The translations under genes and the position numbers were made by a program. Below the pieces are notes generated by a model. It was not told the origin of the DNA. It saw nothing but the letters and a program-made list of their open reading frames with translations, and did not search any database. Of a stretch of DNA of 41,220 bases, positions 8,458 to 15,109 are shown piece by piece (positions within the stretch are counted from its first letter, which is position 1; each line of letters starts with the position of its first letter). Source of the DNA: an uncultured Tenacibaculum sp. (GTDB lineage Bacteria > Bacteroidota > Bacteroidia > Flavobacteriales > Flavobacteriaceae); contig CANNGJ010000025.1 in assembly GCA_947504185.1 (NCBI GenBank), forward strand, positions 1-41,220, in the 5' to 3' direction.

Positions 8458-9727
8458 AGATTACTTCTAGTTGTATTTTTTGTTTATCAGAATTTTCTTC
8501 ACCATTTAAAACATATCTATCGACAGATGAGTTAAATTCTTTAGAGTAAAGCGCTAAAAAGAAATCTTCATTTGGTGTATTTAATTTTATATCTAGAAAT
8601 TGCTTCATAGAAATATTGTAATAAGAAGTATCAAACTCTTGATCTTCTATGTTTTTTATAGCTAAAAGCTCATTTCCGTCTTCAGTAGAAGTCAATGTTC
8701 CTACAATTTCTGCCTTATGGTTAATAATATATACTTTTAGCGAATCTCTAACATGTAGGTTATTAGTAGCTGAACTTTGCTTTAAAGAAATTTTTAAATT
8801 AGCATTTATTAAAGTTCCAGTACCAGGAATATCGTAAAGTGTTTCTATTGCGGGAATATCTATTCTTGTAGCAACTCCAGTTCCAGCTTGTATAAAACTA
8901 TTATTATCTGTTTCTGTACTTGGTATTTGAGTTTTTTGGTTTACAATGGACGAAAAATAAGTGCCGTTTTTATTACTAGAAGTTTTATTAAAAGTATTGG
9001 CGGTATTTATAGTAAAGTCAAGTGTTTTTTCTGAATATTCTTCACCTTCAATAGTATAATATATGCGTAAAATACTATTCGTTGAAAAGCCTAAAACAGT
9101 AGTATTTGTATTTTCTCCTTGAACTAATAAACCTTTATATTCATTTAAAAACTCATCATTATTTGTAATGTCTTTTTGCAGTATTTTAGTAAATAAAGAG
9201 TTGCCATATGTGTTATTTATTTTAATAGAAATAAAATCATTTTTGTATGGCTTTGGATTAAAATTTTTAACCCCAATAAATGTATTTTCGAAATTAAAAT
9301 TAGAAGTGTTATAATAATTACCTTCATTAGGTTCGATGTTTTCTAAAACTTGATGTACAGTGAGTTTTTGAGAAGGAATCGTATCGTTATAAAAATAATT
9401 ATCATGTTTTAAGATTAGGGCAATAGAATCATACTGGGCATTATCCTCTATAGAGTAATCAAAATTGTTGTTTAATTGGATAAAGCTTTTGCTTTCTGTA
9501 TGCCCAAAAATAGGATCTAAATAAGAACCTATTAATAATCTGTTTGGATTAGATACAACCAAGGAGTCGAATTGAAAGGTGCTAGATTTAATAGTTAAGG
9601 TATCTATGTAAAAAACCTTTGTAGTACTTTCAATAAAATCGTTGCCTATTTCTAAGGGCTGCGTTTCATTGTCTTCACTGCAAGAAGTTAGTATTCCTAT
9701 TAAAATTAGTACATATATATGCTTCAT
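8435..9727 (-). CDS. DUF4270 family lipoprotein
   Basis: This 430-residue protein begins with a lipoprotein signal (MKHIYVLILIGILTSCSEDN; lipobox LTSC, Cys16), so it is probably anchored to the outer membrane. The opening region (IGNDFIES..KVFYIDTLTI..STFQFDSLVVSNPNRLLIGSYLDPIFGHTES) matches my memory of DUF4270, a Bacteroidota-specific family of unknown function. The protein is secreted, beta-rich and Asn/Ser-rich, with no catalytic motif I can identify. Its 3' end overlaps the start of the downstream barrel gene, so the two probably form a stoichiometric outer-membrane pair. A TAGGTTTG box lies just upstream. Confidence 0.8.
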   Translation of the reverse strand: MKHIYVLILIGILTSCSEDNETQPLEIGNDFIESTTKVFYIDTLTIKSSTFQFDSLVVSNPNRLLIGSYLDPIFGHTESKSFIQLNNNFDYSIEDNAQYDSIALILKHDNYFYNDTIPSQKLTVHQVLENIEPNEGNYYNTSNFNFENTFIGVKNFNPKPYKNDFISIKINNTYGNSLFTKILQKDITNNDEFLNEYKGLLVQGENTNTTVLGFSTNSILRIYYTIEGEEYSEKTLDFTINTANTFNKTSSNKNGTYFSSIVNQKTQIPSTETDNNSFIQAGTGVATRIDIPAIETLYDIPGTGTLINANLKISLKQSSATNNLHVRDSLKVYIINHKAEIVGTLTSTEDGNELLAIKNIEDQEFDTSYYNISMKQFLDIKLNTPNEDFFLALYSKEFNSSVDRYVLNGEENSDKQKIQLEVIYAIYDDE

Positions 9728-9746
9728 TATTCTATTTAATTTTTAG

Positions 9747-9754
9747 CAAACCTA
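9747..9754 (-). promoter_or_regulatory. predicted -7 box of the DUF4270/barrel operon
   Basis: The minus strand reads TAGGTTTG, a full TAnnTTTG match about 20 bp upstream of the DUF4270 start. No -33 TTTG is visible at the expected distance. Confidence 0.45.
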
Positions 9755-9862
9755 CTTCTCCTTTTTACAGAAAGAAAAAGAGATATACTAAAAGGGTTTT
9801 TTAAGAGATGAGCAAAGGGTTTTTAAAGATCAAATCTTTAAAGTTTATTGGTAGAGATAAAA

Positions 9863-9900
9863 GTCTAGTTTGTCTATGAAAAAAAGGTAAGTGTCTAGTA
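9863..9900 (+). promoter_or_regulatory. predicted LytTR regulator binding repeats upstream of the barrel/kelch operon
   Basis: GTCTAT (9872-9877) and GTCTAGTA (9893-9900) are direct repeats 21 bp start to start, the helical phasing of known LytTR sites. A third GTCTAGT lies at 9863-9869. The block ends next to the T-tract that covers the -33 position. The same arrangement occurs at 14067-14095. That the downstream-encoded LytTR regulator binds here is an inference from position and architecture. Confidence 0.5.
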
Positions 9901-9903
9901 TTT

Positions 9904-9934
9904 TTTTTAAGAAACAGATTCAATTATATGTTTG
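9904..9934 (+). promoter_or_regulatory. promoter of the barrel/kelch/two-component operon
   Basis: TATGTTTG at 9927-9934 matches TAnnTTTG. The -33 position (9904-9907) is a plain TTTT inside an eight-T tract rather than TTTG. That is a weak -33, as expected for an activator-dependent promoter. The -7 box sits 31 bp after the TAGTA of the upstream repeat. Confidence 0.5.
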
Positions 9935-9952
9935 CTCAAAAAAAATATTTAA

Positions 9953-10852
9953 ATGCCTAAACAAATTATAGCTATAATTATTTTTTGTTCAATAACGAAA
10001 AGTTACAGTCAATTTGATGGAAGCCTTTTTTCTTTCAATTATACTTTGGCACCTATTGGTAGTGATGATTTCGATTTTTATAAAACAAGTATTAATTTTA
10101 ATGTTCCTATCAAACTAAAAAAAGGAATACTTATTAATTCTTTTGGAGTTAATCATTATGAATTGAATTATGAAAATTCTATGCCTTTTACTACGGATGA
10201 TTTAAATGAATTTAACGGATTTAAATATAGTTTGATGTACGTGTATCCTATTAATGACAAATGGAATGTTAGTGGTAGACTAGGAGTATCAGCTATATCA
10301 AATTTTACTAGTGGATTAAGTTCAGATGATTTATTATTTAATTCAGGAGCTTTTGTTTCTAAAAAAGGGGGAACAAAAGAAAAACCATCTCGTTTAATGT
10401 TAGGTGTTGGGTATTCTGCAATTTCTGGTAAACCAAGAATTTTACCCTTAATAAGTTATACAAAGAAAGTATCAGATAAATTCTCTTACGGAATAGGTTT
10501 TCCAAATCTGTTTGCGAAATATAATATGAATGAAAGAAGTAGTTTAAAAACCTCAATATGGATGAATGGTTTTTATGCCAACTTAAGTAATCCTGTTGTT
10601 GTAGATACTTATAATGAAGCAGAAAAAGCTTCACTTACAGCAATATCATTAGGTTTAGAATATGAATATTGGATGGATAAATTTTGGGCAATAACATTTA
10701 AAACAGGATATTCTATGTACAATAAATACGAATTAGAAGATGTAAGTAAAAATATAGTATATGAATTTGAGGCAGGCTCAAAACCATATTTCTCAACAGG
10801 AGTAAAATTTAGTTTAAGTAAACTTTTTAATAAAAATAAAAATGATAAATAA
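9953..10852 (+). CDS. outer-membrane beta-barrel protein, DUF6268-like
   Basis: A 299-residue protein with a signal peptide (IIAIIIFCSITKSYSQ) and a beta-rich body. The segment LGVGYSAISGKPRILPLISYTKKVSDKFSYGIGFPN resembles the conserved core of the DUF6268 barrel family as I remember it; this was not tested by search. The last strand is followed by a charged KLFNKNKNDK tail. The ATG at 9953 lies about 20 bp after a TAnnTTTG box. It is the first gene of a unit with a kelch lipoprotein (11-bp overlap), a DUF4907 lipoprotein and a LytS/LytTR pair. Being first behind the predicted LytTR repeats, it is likely regulated by them. A sensing-related barrel is plausible but unproven. Confidence 0.75.
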   Translation: MPKQIIAIIIFCSITKSYSQFDGSLFSFNYTLAPIGSDDFDFYKTSINFNVPIKLKKGILINSFGVNHYELNYENSMPFTTDDLNEFNGFKYSLMYVYPINDKWNVSGRLGVSAISNFTSGLSSDDLLFNSGAFVSKKGGTKEKPSRLMLGVGYSAISGKPRILPLISYTKKVSDKFSYGIGFPNLFAKYNMNERSSLKTSIWMNGFYANLSNPVVVDTYNEAEKASLTAISLGLEYEYWMDKFWAITFKTGYSMYNKYELEDVSKNIVYEFEAGSKPYFSTGVKFSLSKLFNKNKNDK

Positions 10853-11828
10853 TAAGAAAGTAATTTTTGCAGCCTTAATTTTAGTAGGAGTATTTACAGG
10901 TTGTTCTGGAGATGATGATGAAGAAGAAAGAGGGAATTGGATAGAGCGATCAGTTTTTGACGGAGTACCGAGAAGTAGTGCTGCCAGTTTTGTGATTGAT
11001 AATAAGGGGTATATGGGGACAGGCTATGATGGAGATGATTATTTAAATGATTTTTGGGAATATAATATAGAAGGAGATTACTGGAGTCAGAAAGCGAGTT
11101 TTCCAGGAGTAGCAAGAAGCTCAGCATCGGGTTTTACTATAAATAATAAAGGATATATTGGAACAGGTTATGATGGGGATAATGAGTTAAGTGATTTTTG
11201 GGAATATAACCCATCATTAAATACTTGGGAACAAAAAGCAGACTTTTTAGGAGGTAATAGAAGAGGAGCAGTAGGTTTTGCGGGAAATACCTTAGGTTAT
11301 ATAGGAAGTGGTTATGATGGAGATAATGATAAAAAGGATTTTTGGAAATACAACCCAACAACTAATAATTGGGAAGAACTAGAAGGTTTTGGAGGAAACA
11401 AAAGAAGAGATGCAACAGCATTTAAGATAAATAATAAAGTTTATTTCGGTACAGGGGTAAGTAATGGAATTTATAAAGATGATTTTTGGGAATTTGATTT
11501 AACCTCAGAAACTTGGACTCGTAAAAATGATTTAGATTATGATGATGATTACAATATATTACGTTCTAATGCTACAAGCTTTTCTATAAATAATTTAGGT
11601 TACATAAGCACAGGTTATGTAGGGGGAGCAATAGGTACAACGTGGGAGTATAATCCAGTATCAGATATTTGGGAAGAGATAACAACAATAGAAGCAACTT
11701 CAAGACAGGATGCTATTAGTTTTTCAAACGGAACGAAAGCTTTTGTTGCCTTAGGAAGATCTGGAGGTTTATATTTAGATGATGCTTTTGAGTTATTTCC
11801 TTTACAAGAATATAATGATGAAGATTAG
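10842..11828 (+). CDS. kelch-repeat lipoprotein (six-bladed propeller)
   Basis: This 328-residue protein has a lipoprotein signal (lipobox VFTGC) followed by an acidic GDDDEEE stretch like those seen near surface-exposed Bacteroidota lipoproteins. Six repeats of about 47-50 residues follow. Each has an (N)NKGYIGTGYDGD-type strand, then (N/S)DFWEYNP and (T/S)W, the kelch pattern, so a six-bladed beta-propeller is expected. No enzymatic residues are evident; kelch propellers usually bind proteins or glycans. The ATG lies inside the end of the upstream barrel gene (11-bp overlap), so the two are translationally coupled. The repeats are similar at DNA level too (GGTTATGATGGAGATAATGA-like). Its ligand is unknown. 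Confidence 0.85.
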   Translation: MINNKKVIFAALILVGVFTGCSGDDDEEERGNWIERSVFDGVPRSSAASFVIDNKGYMGTGYDGDDYLNDFWEYNIEGDYWSQKASFPGVARSSASGFTINNKGYIGTGYDGDNELSDFWEYNPSLNTWEQKADFLGGNRRGAVGFAGNTLGYIGSGYDGDNDKKDFWKYNPTTNNWEELEGFGGNKRRDATAFKINNKVYFGTGVSNGIYKDDFWEFDLTSETWTRKNDLDYDDDYNILRSNATSFSINNLGYISTGYVGGAIGTTWEYNPVSDIWEEITTIEATSRQDAISFSNGTKAFVALGRSGGLYLDDAFELFPLQEYNDED

Positions 11829-11860
11829 ACAAGATATATTCTTAAAATAAATTAATCCCC

Positions 11861-11910
11861 AAAGCATCCTAATAATAAACTATTTATGATAATTAAAATT
11901 AGGATGCTTT
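11861..11910. repeat. 13-bp inverted repeat between the kelch and DUF4907 genes
   Basis: AAAGCATCCTAAT (11861-11873) is perfectly complementary to ATTAGGATGCTTT (11898-11910) across a 24-nt AT-rich loop. No T-run follows on either strand, so it is not a standard terminator. An attenuating or mRNA-stabilising hairpin inside the operon fits best. Confidence 0.6.
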
Positions 11911-11922
11911 AAAACATTTATA

Positions 11923-12234
11923 ATGATTAAAAAAATAAGTAGCTATATTGTAGGTGTAATTATGTGTGTGTCTTGTACTAAAAAAGAAAATTATACAATA
12001 CAAGTTTTTCCTGTAAATTCGGGTTATGGCTATAGTATAAAGAAGGGAAGTAAGATAATAATCAAGCAAAATTACATTCCAGCAATAACAAAGAAACAAG
12101 AATTTTGTACGGTTACAGAAGCGAAAAAGGTAGCCAGTTTTATACTAAAAAAAATAAAGAAACAACAAAGTCCTAGTATAAAATTATTAGAATTAGAAAA
12201 ATTAAAAATAGGTAGAAATTGTACTAAATTATAG
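11923..12234 (+). CDS. small lipoprotein, DUF4907 family
   Basis: A 103-residue protein with a short lipoprotein signal (MCVSC, Cys18). A compact domain follows: NYTIQVFPVNSGYGYSIKKGSKIIIKQNYIPAI, then EFCTVTEAKKVASFILKKI. This matches the DUF4907 pattern as I recall it: a GYGY-I.. beta hairpin, a Q..IPA motif and a helix. Function is unknown. It lies between the kelch gene (94-bp gap containing a hairpin) and the histidine kinase gene (19-bp gap). No TAnnTTTG box is seen in that gap, so it is probably transcribed with the kelch gene. A role as a periplasmic accessory of the kinase is possible from position only. Confidence 0.75.
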   Translation: MIKKISSYIVGVIMCVSCTKKENYTIQVFPVNSGYGYSIKKGSKIIIKQNYIPAITKKQEFCTVTEAKKVASFILKKIKKQQSPSIKLLELEKLKIGRNCTKL

Positions 12235-12253
12235 AAGAAATACAATATGAAAG

Positions 12254-13273
12254 ATGTTAACAAGTACTAGAAAATACAAACAAGTTTTAATTCATATTTT
12301 AATTTGGATTTCGTTTATAACCATAATTTGTATTCAAGTTTATGTACAGAGAGGTCAAATTCCGTCTAGGTTTTTTGTTTCTATGTTAGTAAATTTCACT
12401 TTATTTTATTTAAACTACTTATTCTTAGTTCCGCAGTTTCTATTAAAAAAGAAAACGGTAATTTATATTGTTTTTGCTTTAATAATTGTTATTAGCCCAT
12501 TATATGTTACAAAATTATTTCATACTACAGATTTTCCTGTAAAAATTGTTGCAAAGAGAGGTAATCCTTTAAGAAGTTTTGAATACAGTATTCCAATCTT
12601 ATTTAATTTGGCTTTTTTAATTATAGGTACTTCAATTCGAATTTACCAAGAATGGGATAGAAATGAAAAAAAGCAATCAGAAATTGAATCTCAAAAGGTA
12701 ATTTCTGAATTGCAATATCTTAAAACACAATTAAATCCACATTTTTTATTCAATTCTTTAAATAGTATCTATTCACTAACTGTTAAGAAGTCGAATGATG
12801 CTCCGGAGGCAGTCGTAACACTATCAGAATTAATGCGCTATATGTTATATCAAACTAATAGTGAGTTTGTATTGTTGAAAAAAGAATTAGAGTACATTCA
12901 AAACTATATGAATTTGCAACGTTTACGAATAGCAAACAATGAAAATGTATCTATTAATATTCATGGAACAATATCTAATCAAAAAATAAAACCATTATTA
13001 CTTATTTCTTTTATAGAAAACGCATTTAAATATGGTACTGATTTTAAGGGGAATACTGAGGTTAAGATTAAAATTTTTATTAAAGAAAATGAATTGCAAT
13101 TTAATTGTATCAATTTAATAGGGAGTAGAAAAGAGAGAAATGAAAAAGACTCAGGAATAGGGTTGAAAAACACAAAACAAAGATTACAATTACTATATCC
13201 AGAAAAACATTGGCTAGTAGTAAAAGAAGAAAATAATAGGTTTATAATTGATTTAACATTAAAATTAGACTAA
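12254..13273 (+). CDS. LytS-type sensor histidine kinase
   Basis: A 339-residue inner-membrane kinase with four hydrophobic segments (about residues 10-30, 37-60, 67-87 and 111-130) and no extracytoplasmic sensor domain of note. A short coiled coil leads into the HisKA_7TM/His_kinase motif LKTQLNPHFLFNSLNS. The expected phospho-acceptor is His163. The ATP-binding part is intact: an N box at FIENAFKYG and a G box at DSGIGLKNTKQRL. Such kinases pair with LytTR response regulators, and the regulator gene starts on the base after this stop codon (TAAATG). The minimal loops suggest it senses through the membrane or through a partner, possibly the products of the upstream genes. Confidence 0.93.
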   Translation: MLTSTRKYKQVLIHILIWISFITIICIQVYVQRGQIPSRFFVSMLVNFTLFYLNYLFLVPQFLLKKKTVIYIVFALIIVISPLYVTKLFHTTDFPVKIVAKRGNPLRSFEYSIPILFNLAFLIIGTSIRIYQEWDRNEKKQSEIESQKVISELQYLKTQLNPHFLFNSLNSIYSLTVKKSNDAPEAVVTLSELMRYMLYQTNSEFVLLKKELEYIQNYMNLQRLRIANNENVSINIHGTISNQKIKPLLLISFIENAFKYGTDFKGNTEVKIKIFIKENELQFNCINLIGSRKERNEKDSGIGLKNTKQRLQLLYPEKHWLVVKEENNRFIIDLTLKLD

Positions 13274-14002
13274 ATGAAATGTATTATAATAGATGATGAA
13301 CCTTTAGCGGTTGATGTTATTGAAACATATGTACAGCAGGTAGAAGGAATGGAAGTTGTAGCCAAAACCAATAACCCGTTAGAAGCAATTACATTATTAA
13401 ATAAACATAAAGTAGATTTAGTTTTTTTAGATATAGAAATGCCAAATTTAACAGGGATAGATTTAGTAAAAACTATTGAAAACTTGCCTCAGTTTATTTT
13501 TACGACAGCGTATCCGCAATATGCCTTAGATGGATTTAATTTAAATGCTACAGATTATTTAGTAAAACCTATTCCGTTTCATCGTTTTTTAAAAGCTGTA
13601 TCTAGAGCTAAAGAAAAGCATAAATTAAAATATAGTTTTAGTGTGAATACATTTTCAGCAGGAACTCAGGAAGTTAATACTGTAAATGATTTTATATTTG
13701 TAAAGTCTGAATATGAGAATGTTAAGATTAATATGTCGGACATTAATTATATTCAAGGTTTAAAAGACTATATAAAAATTTACACAAAAAATACATCAAA
13801 AGCTATTTTGACGTTAATGAGTTTTAAAGAAATTTTAAGTAAACTTTCAACACAAAAATTTATACGAGTACATCGTTCATATATTGTAAATATTGAAGAA
13901 ATTAAATCACTTCAAAAAACAAAATTGATTATAGATAATGAACGAATACCAATAGGAGAAACATATAAGGAAGAAGTTTTAAGAAGATTAGGTGTTTCTT
14001 AA
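13274..14002 (+). CDS. LytTR-family response regulator
   Basis: A 242-residue regulator. The N-terminal receiver domain carries the acidic pair Asp7/Asp8, the phospho-acceptor Asp53 (VFLDIEMPNLTG), Thr77/78 and Lys98 (DYLVKPI). A linker leads to a C-terminal LytTR DNA-binding domain (about 140-240) with YIQGLKDYIKIYT, MSFKEIL and FIRVHRSYIVNI motifs, typical of the family. LytTR domains bind paired 9-bp direct repeats spaced by 12-13 bp. Such repeats occur before the operon containing this gene and before the next transcription unit. The kinase gene abuts it directly, so the two are certainly cotranscribed. A terminator follows. Confidence 0.95.
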   Translation: MKCIIIDDEPLAVDVIETYVQQVEGMEVVAKTNNPLEAITLLNKHKVDLVFLDIEMPNLTGIDLVKTIENLPQFIFTTAYPQYALDGFNLNATDYLVKPIPFHRFLKAVSRAKEKHKLKYSFSVNTFSAGTQEVNTVNDFIFVKSEYENVKINMSDINYIQGLKDYIKIYTKNTSKAILTLMSFKEILSKLSTQKFIRVHRSYIVNIEEIKSLQKTKLIIDNERIPIGETYKEEVLRRLGVS

Positions 14003-14035
14003 AACTTTAAATCACATTATTTATTTTTAAAAAAG

Positions 14036-14062
14036 AACATTGTTTGCGGCAATGTTTTTTTT
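14036..14062 (+). terminator. Rho-independent terminator after the LytTR regulator
   Basis: A 7-bp stem (AACATTG 14036-14042 with CAATGTT 14050-14056) closes a 7-nt loop and runs into a T-tract of eight. It ends the two-component operon, only 5 bp before the LytTR-like repeats of the next unit. Confidence 0.75.
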
Positions 14063-14066
14063 GTTG

Positions 14067-14095
14067 GTCTATACTTTTTTCTAGTTAGTATAGTA
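14067..14095 (+). promoter_or_regulatory. predicted LytTR regulator binding repeats upstream of the DUF6515/EF-hand unit
   Basis: GTCTAT (14067-14072) and GTATAGTA (14088-14095) are direct repeats 21 bp apart, with a further TCTAGT at 14080-14085. Their position relative to the -7 box is identical to base-pair level to that of the repeats at 9872-9900. Binding by the adjacent LytTR regulator is inferred. Confidence 0.5.
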
Positions 14096-14098
14096 TTT

Positions 14099-14129
14099 TT
14101 TTAAATTTTTGGTAAAGACTTTAATTTTG
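14099..14129 (+). promoter_or_regulatory. promoter of the DUF6515/EF-hand unit
   Basis: TAATTTTG at 14122-14129 matches TAnnTTTG. The -33 position is TTTT within a T-tract (14096-14102), like the promoter at 9904-9934. The in-frame TTG at 14109 lies inside this promoter and so is not the start of the next gene. Confidence 0.5.
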
Positions 14130-14156
14130 AAGAGTAAATTAAAAGAAGTAAGAATT

Positions 14157-14702
14157 ATGATAATGAAAATTTTTAAAAAAATTATAGCAGCAGTCGTTAC
14201 AATCTTTTTTATGAGTACTGCTAATGCACAAAGAAAAAAGGAGCATCATTATAAAGAAAAAAGAAATAAAGTAGTTTATAATAAAAAGTCTAGTGTAACT
14301 GTAAAAAGAAGTTTACCAAGAGCAATTAAAGTTACTCATAAACAAGAACATTTTAGCTATCAAAACGGACGATATTATAAACATTTAAGAGGTAAATATA
14401 TATTAGTTTCTCCTCCAAGAGGTTTGAGGGTAAAAGTATTACCTGTTGGTTTTATCACTATAGTCATTAGAGGACGTAATTATTATCATTATGAAGGTGT
14501 TTATTATAGAAAAAACTTAGAGTTAAACGAATATGAAGTAGTTGAAGCACCAGAAGATATAATTGTCTATACTTTACCAGAAGATACTGAAGAAGTAGAA
14601 ATAGATGGAAAAATATATTACGAATCATATGGAACCTTGTATAAAGTAGTAGTAACTCCAGAAGGAAAAGCGTTTAAAGTAGTAGGAGAATTAGAAGATT
14701 AA
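14157..14702 (+). CDS. exported DUF6515-like protein
   Basis: From the ATG at 14157 (or 14163, two codons later) this is a 181-residue protein. It has a signal peptide (IIAAVVTIFFMSTANAQ), then a very basic segment rich in Lys, Arg and Tyr. Repeated modules follow of the form LP.GF..I...GR.YYHYEGVYYR....YEVVEAPEDI.VYTLPED...V.IDGK.YYESYGTLYKVV. That repeating pattern agrees with the DUF6515 family as I remember it. No enzymatic motif is seen; a periplasmic or outer-membrane-associated structural role is possible. It is first in a two-gene unit with an EF-hand protein and stands behind the predicted LytTR repeats. Confidence 0.75.
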   Translation: MIMKIFKKIIAAVVTIFFMSTANAQRKKEHHYKEKRNKVVYNKKSSVTVKRSLPRAIKVTHKQEHFSYQNGRYYKHLRGKYILVSPPRGLRVKVLPVGFITIVIRGRNYYHYEGVYYRKNLELNEYEVVEAPEDIIVYTLPEDTEEVEIDGKIYYESYGTLYKVVVTPEGKAFKVVGELED

Positions 14703-14720
14703 AAATAAAAACAATAAAAA

Positions 14721-14975
14721 ATGAAAAAAGTATATCCAGTTTTAATAGTAGCAATGTTATTTGTAGGATTAACGGCCTACGCTAGTAATGTTATACAAAG
14801 ACCAAGTCCTGAAAAAATTTTAAAAAAATTAGATACAAATAAAGATGGAAAAATAGATAAAGAAGAAGCATCTAAATCAAGAGGAGGAAAATTAGTAAAG
14901 AGATTTGGTAAGATTGATACAAATAAAGATGGTCTTATTAATTTAAAAGAGTTAAAAAAAGCAATGAAAAGATAG
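14721..14975 (+). CDS. small exported EF-hand protein
   Basis: An 84-residue protein with a signal peptide (about residues 1-22, ending AYAS) and two canonical EF-hand calcium-binding loops. Loop 1 is Asp38-Glu49 (DTNKDGKIDKEE), with ligands at 38, 40, 42, 46 and 49. Loop 2 is Asp66-Glu77 (DTNKDGLINLKE), with Asn at position 9. The two loops share the sequence DTNKDG and probably arose by duplication. It should bind Ca2+ in the periplasm. It sits 18 bp after the DUF6515 gene and is followed by a strong terminator, so the two form one transcript. Confidence 0.88.
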   Translation: MKKVYPVLIVAMLFVGLTAYASNVIQRPSPEKILKKLDTNKDGKIDKEEASKSRGGKLVKRFGKIDTNKDGLINLKELKKAMKR

Positions 14976-14994
14976 TTTCTAGTTTAGTTAATTT

Positions 14995-15031
14995 AAGAGG
15001 AAGTGTTTTAATGTAAACACTTCCTCTTTTT
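14995..15031 (+). terminator. Rho-independent terminator of the DUF6515/EF-hand unit
   Basis: A perfect 14-bp stem (AAGAGGAAGTGTTT 14995-15008 with AAACACTTCCTCTT 15015-15028) closes a 6-nt loop and runs into T residues. Confidence 0.9.
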
Positions 15032-15045
15032 AACATAATATTAAC

Positions 15046-15063
15046 TAGTTGCATATGCAACTA
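15046..15063. promoter_or_regulatory. predicted MarR operator (18-bp perfect palindrome)
   Basis: TAGTTGCATATGCAACTA is a perfect 18-bp palindrome, of the size and symmetry bound by MarR dimers. Its right half covers the expected -33 position (15057-15060) for the TAATTTTG box at 15080, so a bound repressor would block the promoter of marR and the efflux genes. No second copy was noticed in the window. Confidence 0.7.
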
Positions 15064-15079
15064 AATTAATCCTTTAAAG

Positions 15080-15087
15080 TAATTTTG
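15080..15087 (+). promoter_or_regulatory. predicted -7 box of the marR/efflux operon
   Basis: TAATTTTG matches TAnnTTTG and lies 22 bp upstream of the marR ATG. The operator palindrome replaces a recognisable -33 element. Confidence 0.6.
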
Positions 15088-15109
15088 CATCTAATATTGA
15101 AGAGATAAT

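Noticed and set aside
10894..11361. Minus-strand open frames (77 and 74 codons) opposite the kelch gene
   Set aside because: They are His/Tyr/Leu-rich antisense shadows created by the repeated kelch codons; no signal or domain.
10980..11790. Tandem DNA repeats in the kelch gene
   Set aside because: They follow the protein repeat of about 48 residues and are diverged, so they reflect propeller blades rather than a separate repeat element.
14109..14156. TTG start adding 16 residues to the DUF6515 protein
   Set aside because: The -7 box TAATTTTG (14122-14129) lies inside it, and a clean signal peptide begins at 14157/14163.
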